Of a stretch of 64,000 bases of DNA, positions 45,965-53,741 are shown one piece after another (within the stretch, counting starts at the first letter, position 1; the number at the start of each line of letters is the position of its first letter). Under the pieces are notes generated by a model. It made no database searches and had not been told where the DNA came from. It saw nothing but the letters and a program-made list of their open reading frames with translations. The DNA is taken from contig NZ_JAUNLS010000001.1 of assembly GCF_030532325.1 (NCBI RefSeq), positions 62,001 through 126,000 on the forward strand, in the 5' to 3' direction. Both the position numbers and the translations under genes were made by a program. Source of the DNA: Corynebacterium sp. Its GTDB lineage: Bacteria; Actinomycetota; Actinomycetes; Mycobacteriales; Mycobacteriaceae.

Positions 45965-46036
45965 GGGAATGTCGTATAGTGGCTAATACCTCAGCCTTCC
46001 AAGCTGAAGACGCGGGTTCGATTCCCGTCATTCCCT
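45965..46036 (+). tRNA. tRNA-Gly (anticodon TCC)
   Basis: 72 nt plus an encoded CCA (46037-46039). Acceptor stem GGGAATG/CATTCCC, anticodon loop CTTCCAA within TCAGC/GCTGA, T arm GGGTTCGATTCCC. A strong terminator follows directly. Confidence 0.97.
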
Positions 46037-46043
46037 CCATGAA

Positions 46044-46081
46044 GAGCCGTGCCCTAAATTATGGGCGCGGCTCATTTTTTT
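46044..46081 (+). terminator. Terminator of tRNA-Gly
   Basis: GAGCCGTGCCC/GGGCGCGGCTC stem (11 bp, one G-U type pair) with an 8-nt loop and then a T-run of seven. Confidence 0.92.
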
Positions 46082-46334
46082 CATTATGCCGCAGCCCCGG
46101 ACGCGGCCCCGTTTCTCCCCTGCCACAGTTTCTTTCCTGTGACAGCCGCGGGCATAGTTGCCTTTTCTGCCTAAATCGAGCTTTCCCGTTTTCAGTACGT
46201 TTTCAGCTGGCGAGTCCGCAGCCATTGCGTCGTGCGCACGGCTTCTTTTGACTTACGGCCGGGCAGCTGCTCACAACGCGCTACTGATCCATGCCGACGG
46301 CAAGTCCGGCATAGGAGAACCGAGGGAAACGTAG

Positions 46335-46435
46335 AAGGCTGAACCTGGATGGCTGAACCTCGACGTCGCCAAGCTCGGCGGGCTCCGGCGCGAGGAGTGC
46401 GACCTGCGGGTTCAGCTTTCCAGGTTCAGCCTTTT
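46335..46435. repeat. Inverted repeat of GGCTGAACCT-type units
   Basis: The left arm contains AAGGCTGAACCTGGA, then GCTGAACC (46336-46360); the right arm carries the exact reverse complement TCCAGGTTCAGCCTT (46420-46434) preceded by GGTTCAGC. The arms differ at about three of 25 positions, with about 50 bp between them. Confidence 0.8.
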
Positions 46436-46488
46436 AGATTCAGCCCCCTAGATTCACCCCCCTAGATTCAGCACAGTGGGTTCAGCCG
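46435..46488 (+). repeat. Short tandem TAGATTCA repeats
   Basis: Three copies of TAGATTCA(G/C), spaced 14 bp apart by C-rich fillers (46435, 46449 and 46463), then a GGTTCAGCC that links to the adjacent inverted repeat. Confidence 0.7.
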
Positions 46489-46517
46489 GAAAAGCCCCAG
46501 CGAAGGCTCACTGGGGC
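46489..46517 (-). terminator. Terminator of the sialic-acid transporter gene
   Basis: GCCCCAG/CTGGGGC stem (46494-46517) with a 10-nt loop, followed by TTTTCC on the minus strand, 19 bp past the gene. Confidence 0.8.
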
Positions 46518-46536
46518 GCGGTGAGGGGTTGAGTGC

Positions 46537-48075
46537 TTAAGCCGTTTCCTTCACGGACGCGGCCACGGCTTCCGTGTCGGCCTTGCGCACGTAGTCCATA
46601 TCCCTGCCGTAGATGGTCAGGCCTGTGATGTCATGGGTCTGGCGGCCCTTGAACAGGAAGGAGGCGAGCCAGCCCACCACCAATGTGACCAGGAAGGCCA
46701 CGATGGAGACGATGAAGGGACCCTTGTCCAGGCCACCGGCGAAGTAGGCGGAGACCGCACCCAAGATGAGGCCGATGAGCACGCCATTCGCGTTCGCGGT
46801 CTTGGTGAAGATACCCAGAGCAAAGACTGCCGTGAGCGGGACACCGAACAGGCCCGTGATGGCCAGGAAGAGATCCCACAGGTCGGACTGGTTGGTGGCC
46901 ACCAGGTAGAGGGCCACGAGCACGCCGATGAGTCCGGCCACGATGATAACTATGCGCGAGAGTGCCACGGAGGCGGTCTTGCCAGAGAAGCGGTTGTAGA
47001 TGTCCACCACCACGCAGGCGGAGATGGAGTTCAGAGAGGAGGAGATGGTGGACTGTGCTGCCGCCAGGATGGCCGCGATGAGCAGGCCGGCGATGCCGGC
47101 GGGCAGCTCAGAGAGGATGAAGTAGGGAACGACAGCGGAGGTGTTCACACCCTCCGGCAGGCCGCCCTTGGCTTGGTAGAAGTTGTATAGCGCGGTGCCC
47201 ATGCCGTAGAAGAGCGGGATGGTCACCAGGGCAAGCACGCCGTTGACCAGGAGGGACTTCTTGGTCGCTTCAATGGTCGGGGTGGTCTGGTAGCGCTGGA
47301 CCACGTCCTGCGAGGAGGTGTACTGATGCAGGCTGTTGAGGATGTTGCCAATGAAAATCAGCGGGATGGAAGTAAGGAAGGCGTCCGAGGTGGTGGAGAA
47401 GTTCTCCGCGCTGTAGAACTTGCCTTCCGCGGCGGCGTCGCTCAAAGCGCCGCTGAAGCCATCCGGGGTCATAGCCATGGCGGTCAGCACCACCACCGCA
47501 GCACCGGCCAGCAAGAGGATGCCCTGGATGACGTCCGACCAGATAACACCCTCCATGCCACCGAGGAAGGTGTAGATGATGCACAGGAAGCCCACGCAGG
47601 AGGCAACCACCAACGGGTTGAGGTCTGCCACCGAGGTGATAGCGAGGGTGGGCAGGTACACCACGATGGCGATGCGCCCCACGTGGTAGAGCACGAAGAG
47701 CAGGGATCCCAGCACGCGAAGTAGAACTGAGAAGCGCTCCTCCAAATACTCATAGGCCGTGGTCACGTCGAGCTTGCGGAAGAAGGGGACGTAGAAGCCA
47801 ATGAGGATGGGCACGATGGCAAAGATGGCCAGGTTGCCCGCGGAGTAGGCCCAGTCCGTCAGGTAGGCCTTTTCCGGGGTGGACATGAAGGTGATTGCGG
47901 AGAGCGTGGTGGCGTAGATGGAAAAGCCCGCCGCCCAGCCGGGGATCCTGCCACCGGCTTTGAGGAAGTCATCCTGACTGTTACCGGCTCTTCTGGCGAA
48001 GTACCCGCCCACCACAAGCATTCCTAGTAGGTAAAGAATCAAGACTATCCAGTTGAGTGTTCCGAATGACTGCAC
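46537..48075 (-). CDS. Sodium:solute symporter, probable sialic-acid transporter
   Basis: 512 aa from GTG 48075, with AAAGGA 7 nt before it. SSS-family protein with 13 or so membrane helices: NWIVLILYLLGMLVVGGYFA, SIYATTLSAITFMSTPEKAY (Na-binding region of the LeuT fold), GGMEGVIWSDVIQG, and SLHQYTSSQDVVQRY in the middle. SSS transporters are one of the known bacterial sialic-acid uptake types. Its place beside nanR and nanEKA makes N-acetylneuraminate the likely substrate, by context. It is divergent from the GntR gene. C. glutamicum uses an ABC importer instead. Confidence 0.88.
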   Translation of the reverse strand: MQSFGTLNWIVLILYLLGMLVVGGYFARRAGNSQDDFLKAGGRIPGWAAGFSIYATTLSAITFMSTPEKAYLTDWAYSAGNLAIFAIVPILIGFYVPFFRKLDVTTAYEYLEERFSVLLRVLGSLLFVLYHVGRIAIVVYLPTLAITSVADLNPLVVASCVGFLCIIYTFLGGMEGVIWSDVIQGILLLAGAAVVVLTAMAMTPDGFSGALSDAAAEGKFYSAENFSTTSDAFLTSIPLIFIGNILNSLHQYTSSQDVVQRYQTTPTIEATKKSLLVNGVLALVTIPLFYGMGTALYNFYQAKGGLPEGVNTSAVVPYFILSELPAGIAGLLIAAILAAAQSTISSSLNSISACVVVDIYNRFSGKTASVALSRIVIIVAGLIGVLVALYLVATNQSDLWDLFLAITGLFGVPLTAVFALGIFTKTANANGVLIGLILGAVSAYFAGGLDKGPFIVSIVAFLVTLVVGWLASFLFKGRQTHDITGLTIYGRDMDYVRKADTEAVAASVKETA

Positions 48076-48185
48076 GGGGGTGTCCTTTCTCGCGCCTCCG
48101 AAGCCGCGAGGGAATACACGCGCCAAGGAGATGTACATCACGTTCCACACCGCGATGTGGTTCCGCATACTTGAAGAAAGGATAC

Positions 48186-48199
48186 ATCAGACGTCTGAT
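48186..48199. promoter_or_regulatory. Candidate NanR operator 1
   Basis: Perfect 14-bp palindrome ATCAGACGTCTGAT between the divergent transporter and regulator genes, 110 bp before the transporter GTG and 67 bp before the regulator ATG. A close relative lies before nanA (51734-51747). Confidence 0.6.
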
Positions 48200-48228
48200 C
48201 TCCAACAGGTTTTGATGCATACTTTGGG

Positions 48229-48234
48229 TATAAA
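48229..48234 (+). promoter_or_regulatory. Candidate -10 of nanR
   Basis: TATAAA, 31 nt before ATG 48266, leaving room for a short leader with the AAGGAG site. No convincing -35 is seen; the operator lies just upstream. Confidence 0.45.
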
Positions 48235-48265
48235 CACCCCTACCGATGCCCCCGAAGGAGCCGCC

Positions 48266-49036
48266 ATGCCGCGCAGTAAGATGAAGACCTTAGGCGCACC
48301 GGAGAAAGGATCAGCAGTGAGTGCCGTCAACAGCACAGCGTGGGGAATGGCAAGCCCCCACGATCGCACCCCCACCACCGCGCAGCTCGCGGTCGACGGC
48401 ATCAAGGATTACATCCGCAGCAACGGCCTCAAGCCCGGCGATACCATGCCGACCGAAACCGAGCTCTGCGCCGAGCTGGGCTTTTCCCGCTCCTCGGTGC
48501 GCGAGGCCATTCGCACGCTGGTGGCCCTGGACATCGTCGAGGTCCGGCACGGACGCGGGACCTTCGTCTCACAGGCGCGGCTGAGCGCACTGGTCCAGGG
48601 GCTCATCTTCCGGGCCAGCCTTGACTCCGAGGGGCAGTTCGAGACCTTGCGCTATGTGGTCGAGACCCGCCGGGCGATGGATCTTTCCATCGGCGAGGAG
48701 GCCGCCCGCGCGCTCGATGACGCCACCTTTGAGCAGCTCACCGAGCTTGTCGACGCCATGGATGCCAAGCGCGAGCACAACTTCGCCGACGAGGACCGCC
48801 AGTTCCACCGCGTGCTGCTCTCGGTGATCGATAACCCGATCATCCGCGAGCTTAACGACGCCTTCTGGCAGGTTCACATGGAGGTCATCCCCCTGCGCGG
48901 CATCGCGAAGCCGCGCGATCTGGGGCGCACGGTGCGCGCGCACCGCGCCATCCTCGAAGCGCTGCGGGCCGGGGACATGGATGCCTACCGGGCCGCGGTC
49001 AACGAGCACTACCAGCCCTTGCTCGAAGAGCTTTAA
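48266..49036 (+). CDS. nanR: GntR/FadR-family regulator, probable NanR
   Basis: 256 aa from ATG 48266, chosen for AAGGAG 5 nt before it. The winged HTH (AVDGIKDYIRSNGLKPGDTMPTETELCAELGFSRSSVREAIRTLVALDIVEVRHGRGTFV) is followed by an FCD ligand domain with metal-type His residues (DRQFHRVLL, VRAHRAILEAL, VNEHY). It is surrounded by nan genes and is likely to repress them until a sialic-acid intermediate is bound. The 3' end converges with nanE (23-bp gap). Confidence 0.85.
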   Translation: MPRSKMKTLGAPEKGSAVSAVNSTAWGMASPHDRTPTTAQLAVDGIKDYIRSNGLKPGDTMPTETELCAELGFSRSSVREAIRTLVALDIVEVRHGRGTFVSQARLSALVQGLIFRASLDSEGQFETLRYVVETRRAMDLSIGEEAARALDDATFEQLTELVDAMDAKREHNFADEDRQFHRVLLSVIDNPIIRELNDAFWQVHMEVIPLRGIAKPRDLGRTVRAHRAILEALRAGDMDAYRAAVNEHYQPLLEEL

Positions 49037-49058
49037 ACCAGCGCAATCTCGAGGAGCT

Positions 49059-49766
49059 TTAGCCCCCGTTAAACTGGCGGGTAATCCACGCCGGATCCGT
49101 GATCGCGGTGCCCACAATGACCGCATTCGCCCCGGCCTCCATGCCGGCTAGCGCCTGCTCGCGGGAGGAGAAGCGCCCCTCGCCGATGATGAAGGCCTCG
49201 GGTCCCAACAGCTCACGGCCGCGCGCGATGCACTCGAGGTCCGGCCCTTCAGTCTTCTCACGGAACTCGGTGTAGCCCGCCAGGGTCGTGGAGACAATAT
49301 CGGCCCCTGCGCGGTGGGCGGCCAGCATTTCCTCGGGCGTCGAGCAATCCGCCATGGCGAGGACCCCCTGCGCGTGGCACTCCTTGACGATGTCAGCGTA
49401 GGTGGAGCCATCGGGGCGCGGCCGCTCGGTGGCATCGGCGCACACCACTGCGGCGCCTGCCGCGGCCAGCGCGCGCACGGACTCGCGGGTAGGCGTGATG
49501 TAGACCCCCTCGCTGCCCTCCTTGGTCAGGCCAAAGACGGGGACGTCAACGGCGCGGGCGATGGAGTTGACGTCCGCAATCCCGCCGTAGCCGCCGCAGC
49601 GAATGGCCGGGCTTCCGCCCGCCACGCAGGCGCGGGCCACATGGGTCAGGGTGTGCGTATCGCGCATGGGGTGCCCGTCGGGAGCCTGCACGGACACAAT
49701 CACCTTGCCGCGGATGAGCGAGTACAGCTCCTCGCGCGGCTCAGCATTCTCAAAGCTGAAGGTCAT
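49059..49766 (-). CDS. nanE: N-acetylmannosamine-6-phosphate 2-epimerase
   Basis: 235 aa TIM barrel. Converts ManNAc-6-P to GlcNAc-6-P. VSVQAPDGHPMRDT, AIRCGGYGGIADV, TREYVR-like TPTRESVRAL, CADATERPRPDG and GADIVSTTLAGYT are NanE motifs. It is the distal gene of nanA-nanK-nanE, with a 27-bp gap from nanK. No nagA/nagB is present in this window, so the product must join a pathway encoded elsewhere. Confidence 0.95.
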   Translation of the reverse strand: MTFSFENAEPREELYSLIRGKVIVSVQAPDGHPMRDTHTLTHVARACVAGGSPAIRCGGYGGIADVNSIARAVDVPVFGLTKEGSEGVYITPTRESVRALAAAGAAVVCADATERPRPDGSTYADIVKECHAQGVLAMADCSTPEEMLAAHRAGADIVSTTLAGYTEFREKTEGPDLECIARGRELLGPEAFIIGEGRFSSREQALAGMEAGANAVIVGTAITDPAWITRQFNGG

Positions 49767-49793
49767 AGGCTGTTTCCTCCTGAGACAGCATGG

Positions 49794-50735
49794 TTAAAAG
49801 GCATAATCACGAGCGTAGGCCGCGGCGCCGAGGATGGGCGCTGTGGCCGGCGAGCTGGTGACGAAGGTGGGGATATCCTTATTCGGCCGCAGGGCATGCT
49901 CGTGGATGGCCTGCGTGAAGGGCTTCTCCACGGCCTCACCGATGTGCGAGACACCGCCGCCGAGAACCACGGCGTCGAGATCAAAGCCGGAGGCCAAGCC
50001 CGCCACCGCGCGGCCCAAGCCGTAGGCGTTTCCCTCGATGATGCGCCGGGCGAGCTCGTCGCCGGCGTGCATGCGCTGGACCACCTCTTCCAGCGGCACG
50101 CGCAGCTCGCATCTGTCGCGCCACGGGATGCGGCCGACGCTGGGATCCGCAGAAATCTCCTCGTAGTAGGCGGCGAGCCCGTTTCCGCTCATGATGTTTT
50201 CTGCTCGGTCGGCATAGCCGCGAAAGTCTGCGCACAGCAGTTCCGAGAACTCCCCGGCGGTGCCGGTGGGGCCGCTGAGCAGGGCGCCGCGCTCACTGAC
50301 CGCTCCGCCCACGCCGGTGCCGAGGGCGAGGAAGAGAACCCGCCCCTCCCGGAATTCCTGCGCCTGCCCCACGGTGAGCTCGCCATAGGCCCAGATGCGC
50401 ACGTCGTTGTGCACTGCGCAGGGCACATCGATGACCTCGCGAGCTAGGCCGCGCACATCCGTGCCCGTCCAGCCCTTCATGGTGTCGCCGTTGTGCACGA
50501 CTATCCCCTCGGGCGCGGCAATCGCACCGGGTGAGCCGATGCCGATGCGCGCCGGAGTGATACCGGAGTCCTCCACCGCTTGGGCGATGGCCTTCTGGAT
50601 CTGTTCCTGCGGCGATCCGCCGGGCGGCTGGGTGGGGATGCGGCCTAAGTTCGTAGCCTGCACTGGGTCCTCGTCAGCCACGAAGCCCCAGGCAATCTTG
50701 GTGGCGCCCACATCGAGCGCAAGTGTGGTGGCCAT
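49794..50735 (-). CDS. nanK: ROK-family kinase, probable N-acetylmannosamine kinase
   Basis: 313 aa from ATG 50735; the open frame extends upstream over the nanA end without homology. LALDVGATKIAWGFV is the phosphate-binding start and FLALGTGVGGAVSERG is the ROK signature. The usual CxCGxxGC zinc motif of ROK proteins is missing: the region after GTAGEFSELL reads CADFRGYADRAENI. Context between nanA and nanE supports ManNAc phosphorylation. It is 7 bp from nanA. Confidence 0.88.
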   Translation of the reverse strand: MATTLALDVGATKIAWGFVADEDPVQATNLGRIPTQPPGGSPQEQIQKAIAQAVEDSGITPARIGIGSPGAIAAPEGIVVHNGDTMKGWTGTDVRGLAREVIDVPCAVHNDVRIWAYGELTVGQAQEFREGRVLFLALGTGVGGAVSERGALLSGPTGTAGEFSELLCADFRGYADRAENIMSGNGLAAYYEEISADPSVGRIPWRDRCELRVPLEEVVQRMHAGDELARRIIEGNAYGLGRAVAGLASGFDLDAVVLGGGVSHIGEAVEKPFTQAIHEHALRPNKDIPTFVTSSPATAPILGAAAYARDYAF

Positions 50736-50742
50736 GGCGCGC

Positions 50743-51687
50743 TTAGGGCTCGGTGATCTCGGCGGCGTCGACAATTGCGGCGATGCGCGCGTTCTCTTCC
50801 TCGTTCAGCGCAACGTGCGGCTGGGACATCAGGCCGGAGGGGAAGATGCCGAGGTGGTGGAGCGCAGACTTGAAGCTTCCCAGACCCTGGGAGCTGCCGC
50901 CCATGCGTGCGGGATCACCCACGGTGACGATCTCAAAGAGATCGCAGATCTTGTTCTGCAGCTCGGCGGCCTCCGGGTACTTGCCCGCCACGAGGAGCTC
51001 GTGCAGGGTGACGTAGGAAACGGGGTCCACGTTGCCCAGGCCCGGGACGACGCCGTCCGCGCCGGCCAAGTAGGCAAAGTCCACGGTGGTCTCTGAACCG
51101 GTGAGGATGGCAAAATCCTTCAGCTCGGCCTTGTTGCGCGCGCTGATGAGGGAGCGGGTGTAGCCGTCGACGCCGCCGGAATCCTTCACGCCGGCCAGCA
51201 CGCCCTCCTGCGCCAGGCGGATCAGGGAGGAGATGTCCAGCACGTTGTGCACGCTCACCGGGATGTTGTAGGCGTAGATCGGGGTCTGCGGGGCCGCCTT
51301 GTGCAAGAGGCGGAAGTGTTCCTCGATTTCCACCGGGTGGGTGCGCACGTAGAAGGGGGCGGTGGCCACGAGCCCGTCGACGCCAAGTGCCACGGCGTCC
51401 TCACTGTGCTCGATGACGCGCGGGGTGGTCATGTCAATGACGCCGGCGATGACGGGAAGACGGCCGGCCGCCTGCTCCATGACGGTGGAGATGACCTGCT
51501 TGCGCTGCTCGCGGGTAAGGAAGGCCACCTCACCTGAGGAGCCGAGGACAAAGAGGCCGTGCACGCCGGCCTTGATAAGACGCTCAGTGTGCTTGGCCAA
51601 GGTCTCGGTATCGACGCTGTAGTCACTGTTCAGCGGGGTGAGCAGCGGCGGGACAACGCCGTGCAGAAGCTCAGTGTTAGCTGCCAT
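50743..51687 (-). CDS. nanA: N-acetylneuraminate lyase (DapA family)
   Basis: 314 aa from ATG 51687 with GAAGG 9 nt before it. Class I aldolase barrel: GLFVLGSSGEVAFLT (substrate carboxylate loop), IYAYNIPVSVH (Tyr) and VLAGVKDSGG with the Schiff-base Lys. It could in principle be another DapA-family aldolase, but the nanK-nanE neighbours make sialic acid cleavage to pyruvate and ManNAc the best call. First gene of the nanA-nanK-nanE operon, with a NanR-like site upstream. Confidence 0.9.
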   Translation of the reverse strand: MAANTELLHGVVPPLLTPLNSDYSVDTETLAKHTERLIKAGVHGLFVLGSSGEVAFLTREQRKQVISTVMEQAAGRLPVIAGVIDMTTPRVIEHSEDAVALGVDGLVATAPFYVRTHPVEIEEHFRLLHKAAPQTPIYAYNIPVSVHNVLDISSLIRLAQEGVLAGVKDSGGVDGYTRSLISARNKAELKDFAILTGSETTVDFAYLAGADGVVPGLGNVDPVSYVTLHELLVAGKYPEAAELQNKICDLFEIVTVGDPARMGGSSQGLGSFKSALHHLGIFPSGLMSQPHVALNEEENARIAAIVDAAEITEP

Positions 51688-51733
51688 GAGTATCAACCTT
51701 CGTGTCGGGGACGGGAATCAAGAGTCATAAGAC

Positions 51734-51747
51734 ATCATACGTCTCAA
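51734..51747. promoter_or_regulatory. Candidate NanR operator 2
   Basis: ATCATACGTCTCAA matches 11 of the first 13 positions of the perfect palindrome at 48186-48199. It sits 47 bp before the nanA ATG. Confidence 0.5.
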
Positions 51748-51782
51748 TCTCGGCCCCGTGTGCCCCACGAGGGCCCATAGCC

Positions 51783-51811
51783 TTGACGTCAGATACCCCT
51801 AGGGGTATATT
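51783..51811 (+). promoter_or_regulatory. Promoter of the persulfide-response operon
   Basis: TTGACG (51783-51788), a 17-bp spacer, then TATATT (51806-51811): a near-consensus promoter. The spacer and -10 are covered by operator 1, so repressor binding must exclude polymerase. Confidence 0.85.
51793..51808. promoter_or_regulatory. CsoR/CstR-type operator 1
   Basis: Perfect palindrome ATACCCCTAGGGGTAT, the G/C-tract type bound by CsoR-family tetramers. It lies inside the promoter spacer and overlaps the -10. Confidence 0.85.
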
Positions 51812-51827
51812 GCGGGACACAAGATAG

Positions 51828-51843
51828 ATACCCCCTGGGGTAT
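51828..51843. promoter_or_regulatory. CsoR/CstR-type operator 2
   Basis: ATACCCCCTGGGGTAT, the same site as operator 1 except at the centre, 35 bp downstream in the leader. Confidence 0.8.
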
Positions 51844-51868
51844 AAACAGCAACCGAAAGGACCCCACC

Positions 51869-52039
51869 ATGTGCCGTCCCGTTCCCTGCAAGACCTGTGG
51901 AAAGACCACCTGGGCTGGCTGTGGCCAGCACATCGAGCAGGTCAAGGCCCAGGTCCCCGCTGGCCAGTGGTGCACCTGCCCGCGCGATGCCAGCCCGAAG
52001 ACCTCCGGCAAGGGCCTGCTGAGCAAGCTTTTTGGTTAA
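51869..52039 (+). CDS. Cys-rich small protein (56 aa)
   Basis: Starts at ATG 51869, with GAAAGG 9 nt before it. It begins MCRPVPCKTCGKTTWAGCGQ and has six Cys (2, 7, 10, 18, 32, 34) and one His, a pattern likely to bind zinc or another metal, then a basic tail ending LLSKLFG. Similar small proteins with CKTCGKTTWAGCGQH occur widely in Actinobacteria; the function is unknown to me. It is the first gene after the doubly controlled promoter, in one operon with the CoA-disulfide-reductase-like gene (31-bp gap) and the CsoR-family gene. It may be a metal chaperone, a persulfide carrier or a stress adaptor. Confidence 0.85.
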   Translation: MCRPVPCKTCGKTTWAGCGQHIEQVKAQVPAGQWCTCPRDASPKTSGKGLLSKLFG

Positions 52040-52070
52040 ACACCCCGCACACCCACAGGAGCATCACCCC

Positions 52071-53741
52071 ATGACCCCCTCCCCCGCACAGCGCCCCCGC
52101 ACCACGGTGATCATCGGTGGCGTCGCCGGCGGCATGTCCACCGCCACTCGCCTGCGCCGCAACGACGAGCAGCGCCGCATCATCGTCCTCGAGGCCTCCG
52201 GCCACGTGTCTTTCGCCAACTGCGGCCTGCCCTACCATGTCGGCGGCGTCATCCCGCAGCGCGAGTCCCTCCTGCTGCAGACCCCCGAATCTCTCAAGGA
52301 GCGCTTCAACCTCGACGTGCGCGTCAACACCCGCGCCCTAAGCATCGACCCGGCCGCCCGCACCGTCACCACGGATGCTGGCGAGACCATCGACTACGAC
52401 GAGCTGGTACTCTCCCCCGGCGCCACCCCGTTCCTGCCACCAATCCCGGGCATCGAGCACGCTCTGAGCCTGCGCACCGTGGAGGACGTCGACCGCATCG
52501 TCGCCGCCGTGGAGGCCGCCCAGGCCCGTGGCGGCGAGCAGGCCGTCATCATCGGCGGCGGCTTCATCGGCCTGGAGATGGCGGAGAACCTGCGCCACCG
52601 CGGCATGCAGGTCACCGTGGTGGAGGCCGCCCCGCAGATCATGAGCCCGCTAGACCGCGAAATGGCACAGATCGTCACCGAGCACCTGCGCGCACACGGC
52701 GTCGAAGTGCGCACCGGGGCGCAGGCCGAGGGCATCGACAAGCAAAGCACTAACAAGCAAAGTGTGACCCTGGCCGACGGCGAGAGGCTGGAGACAGACA
52801 TCGTCATTGCCGCGATTGGCGTGCGCCCGGCCAGCGAGCTGGCGCGCGAGGCCGGCTTGGCCGTTTCCGAGCGCGGTGGCATCGTGGTGGACGCCCAGCA
52901 GCGCACCAGCGACCCGCACATCTTTGCCCTGGGTGACGCCGCCACAAAGAAAGACATCCACACCGGCGCGGATACCCTCGTCCCCCTGGCACAGACCGCC
53001 AACCGCCACGGCCGCCTCGTGGCCGATGTCATCTGCGGGCGCGAGACCTCCTCGCTGCCGGTCATGGGAACGGCTATCGTGGGGCTCTTCGGCCTGGCCG
53101 CGGCCTCCACCGGGTGGAATGAGCGCCGCGCCGCCGCGGAGGGTCGCCCCGTCCGTGCCATTCACCTGCACCCGGTCAACCACGCCGGCTACTACCCGGG
53201 TGCCGCACAGCTGCACATGAAGCTGGTGGTGGACGCCGATACCGACGCCATCCTCGGCGCCCAGATCGTGGGCACGGAGGGCGCAGACAAGCGCATCGAC
53301 GTCATTGCCACCGCCATGCGCGCGGGCTTGAAGGCCTCCGACCTAGCAGACCTGGAGCTGGCCTACGCCCCACAGTTTGGCTCGGCCAAGGACCCCATCA
53401 GTTTTGCGGGCTTCATCAATGACAACATCCGGCGCGGCGAGCGCACCGTGCAGTGGCACGAGCTGGAGCAGCGGATGGAAAAAGGCGCCCTGCTTATCGA
53501 CGTCCGCACGCCCAGCGAGTTCGCCCGCGCCGCTATCCCCGGCGCGGTGAACATTCCGCTCGACGAGCTGCGCGCCCGCCACGGCGAGCTGGGCGGCGCC
53601 ACCGACATCATCGTGCACTGCCAGGTGGGACTGCGCGGGCACAACGCGGTGTGCCTCCTGCGTAACCTGGGCTACGGCGCCGCCGTGTCGAACCTCGACG
53701 GCGGCTACTTGACGTGGAGCTATGGAAAGGCGGCACAGTGA
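52071..53741 (+). CDS. FAD-dependent CoA-disulfide reductase-like protein fused to rhodanese
   Basis: 556 aa from ATG 52071. Residues about 10-440: FAD/NAD(P) two-dinucleotide fold with VIIGGVAGGMSTATRLRR, the single redox Cys in SFANCGLPYHVGG, VIIGGGFIGLEMAENL (second glycine motif) and HIFALGDAA. Residues about 465-556: rhodanese with LIDVRTPSEFARAAIPGAVNIPLDEL and the active loop CQVGLRG. CoADR-rhodanese fusions reduce CoA persulfides or disulfides and polysulfide. With a CsoR-type repressor and operators the role is probably sulfide or persulfide detoxification. The stop overlaps the repressor start (GTGA). Confidence 0.9.
   Translation: MTPSPAQRPRTTVIIGGVAGGMSTATRLRRNDEQRRIIVLEASGHVSFANCGLPYHVGGVIPQRESLLLQTPESLKERFNLDVRVNTRALSIDPAARTVTTDAGETIDYDELVLSPGATPFLPPIPGIEHALSLRTVEDVDRIVAAVEAAQARGGEQAVIIGGGFIGLEMAENLRHRGMQVTVVEAAPQIMSPLDREMAQIVTEHLRAHGVEVRTGAQAEGIDKQSTNKQSVTLADGERLETDIVIAAIGVRPASELAREAGLAVSERGGIVVDAQQRTSDPHIFALGDAATKKDIHTGADTLVPLAQTANRHGRLVADVICGRETSSLPVMGTAIVGLFGLAAASTGWNERRAAAEGRPVRAIHLHPVNHAGYYPGAAQLHMKLVVDADTDAILGAQIVGTEGADKRIDVIATAMRAGLKASDLADLELAYAPQFGSAKDPISFAGFINDNIRRGERTVQWHELEQRMEKGALLIDVRTPSEFARAAIPGAVNIPLDELRARHGELGGATDIIVHCQVGLRGHNAVCLLRNLGYGAAVSNLDGGYLTWSYGKAAQ

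Larger units (their letters stand above)
46082..46488. other. Gene-free stretch with repeats
   Basis: About 400 bp without a credible gene. It holds a small hairpin (ATGCCG/CGGCAT, about 46291-46312), a 25-bp near-perfect inverted repeat (46335-46435) and short direct repeats of TAGATTCA followed by C-runs (46435-46470). No integrase or transposase is near. Confidence 0.7.

Noticed and set aside
46435-46488. CRISPR-like array
   Set aside because: Repeats are only 8-9 bp with 5-6 bp of filler and no cas genes are nearby.
46037-46536. Integration site of a mobile element at tRNA-Gly
   Set aside because: No integrase, transposase or duplicated tRNA 3' end is visible; only the repeats described above.
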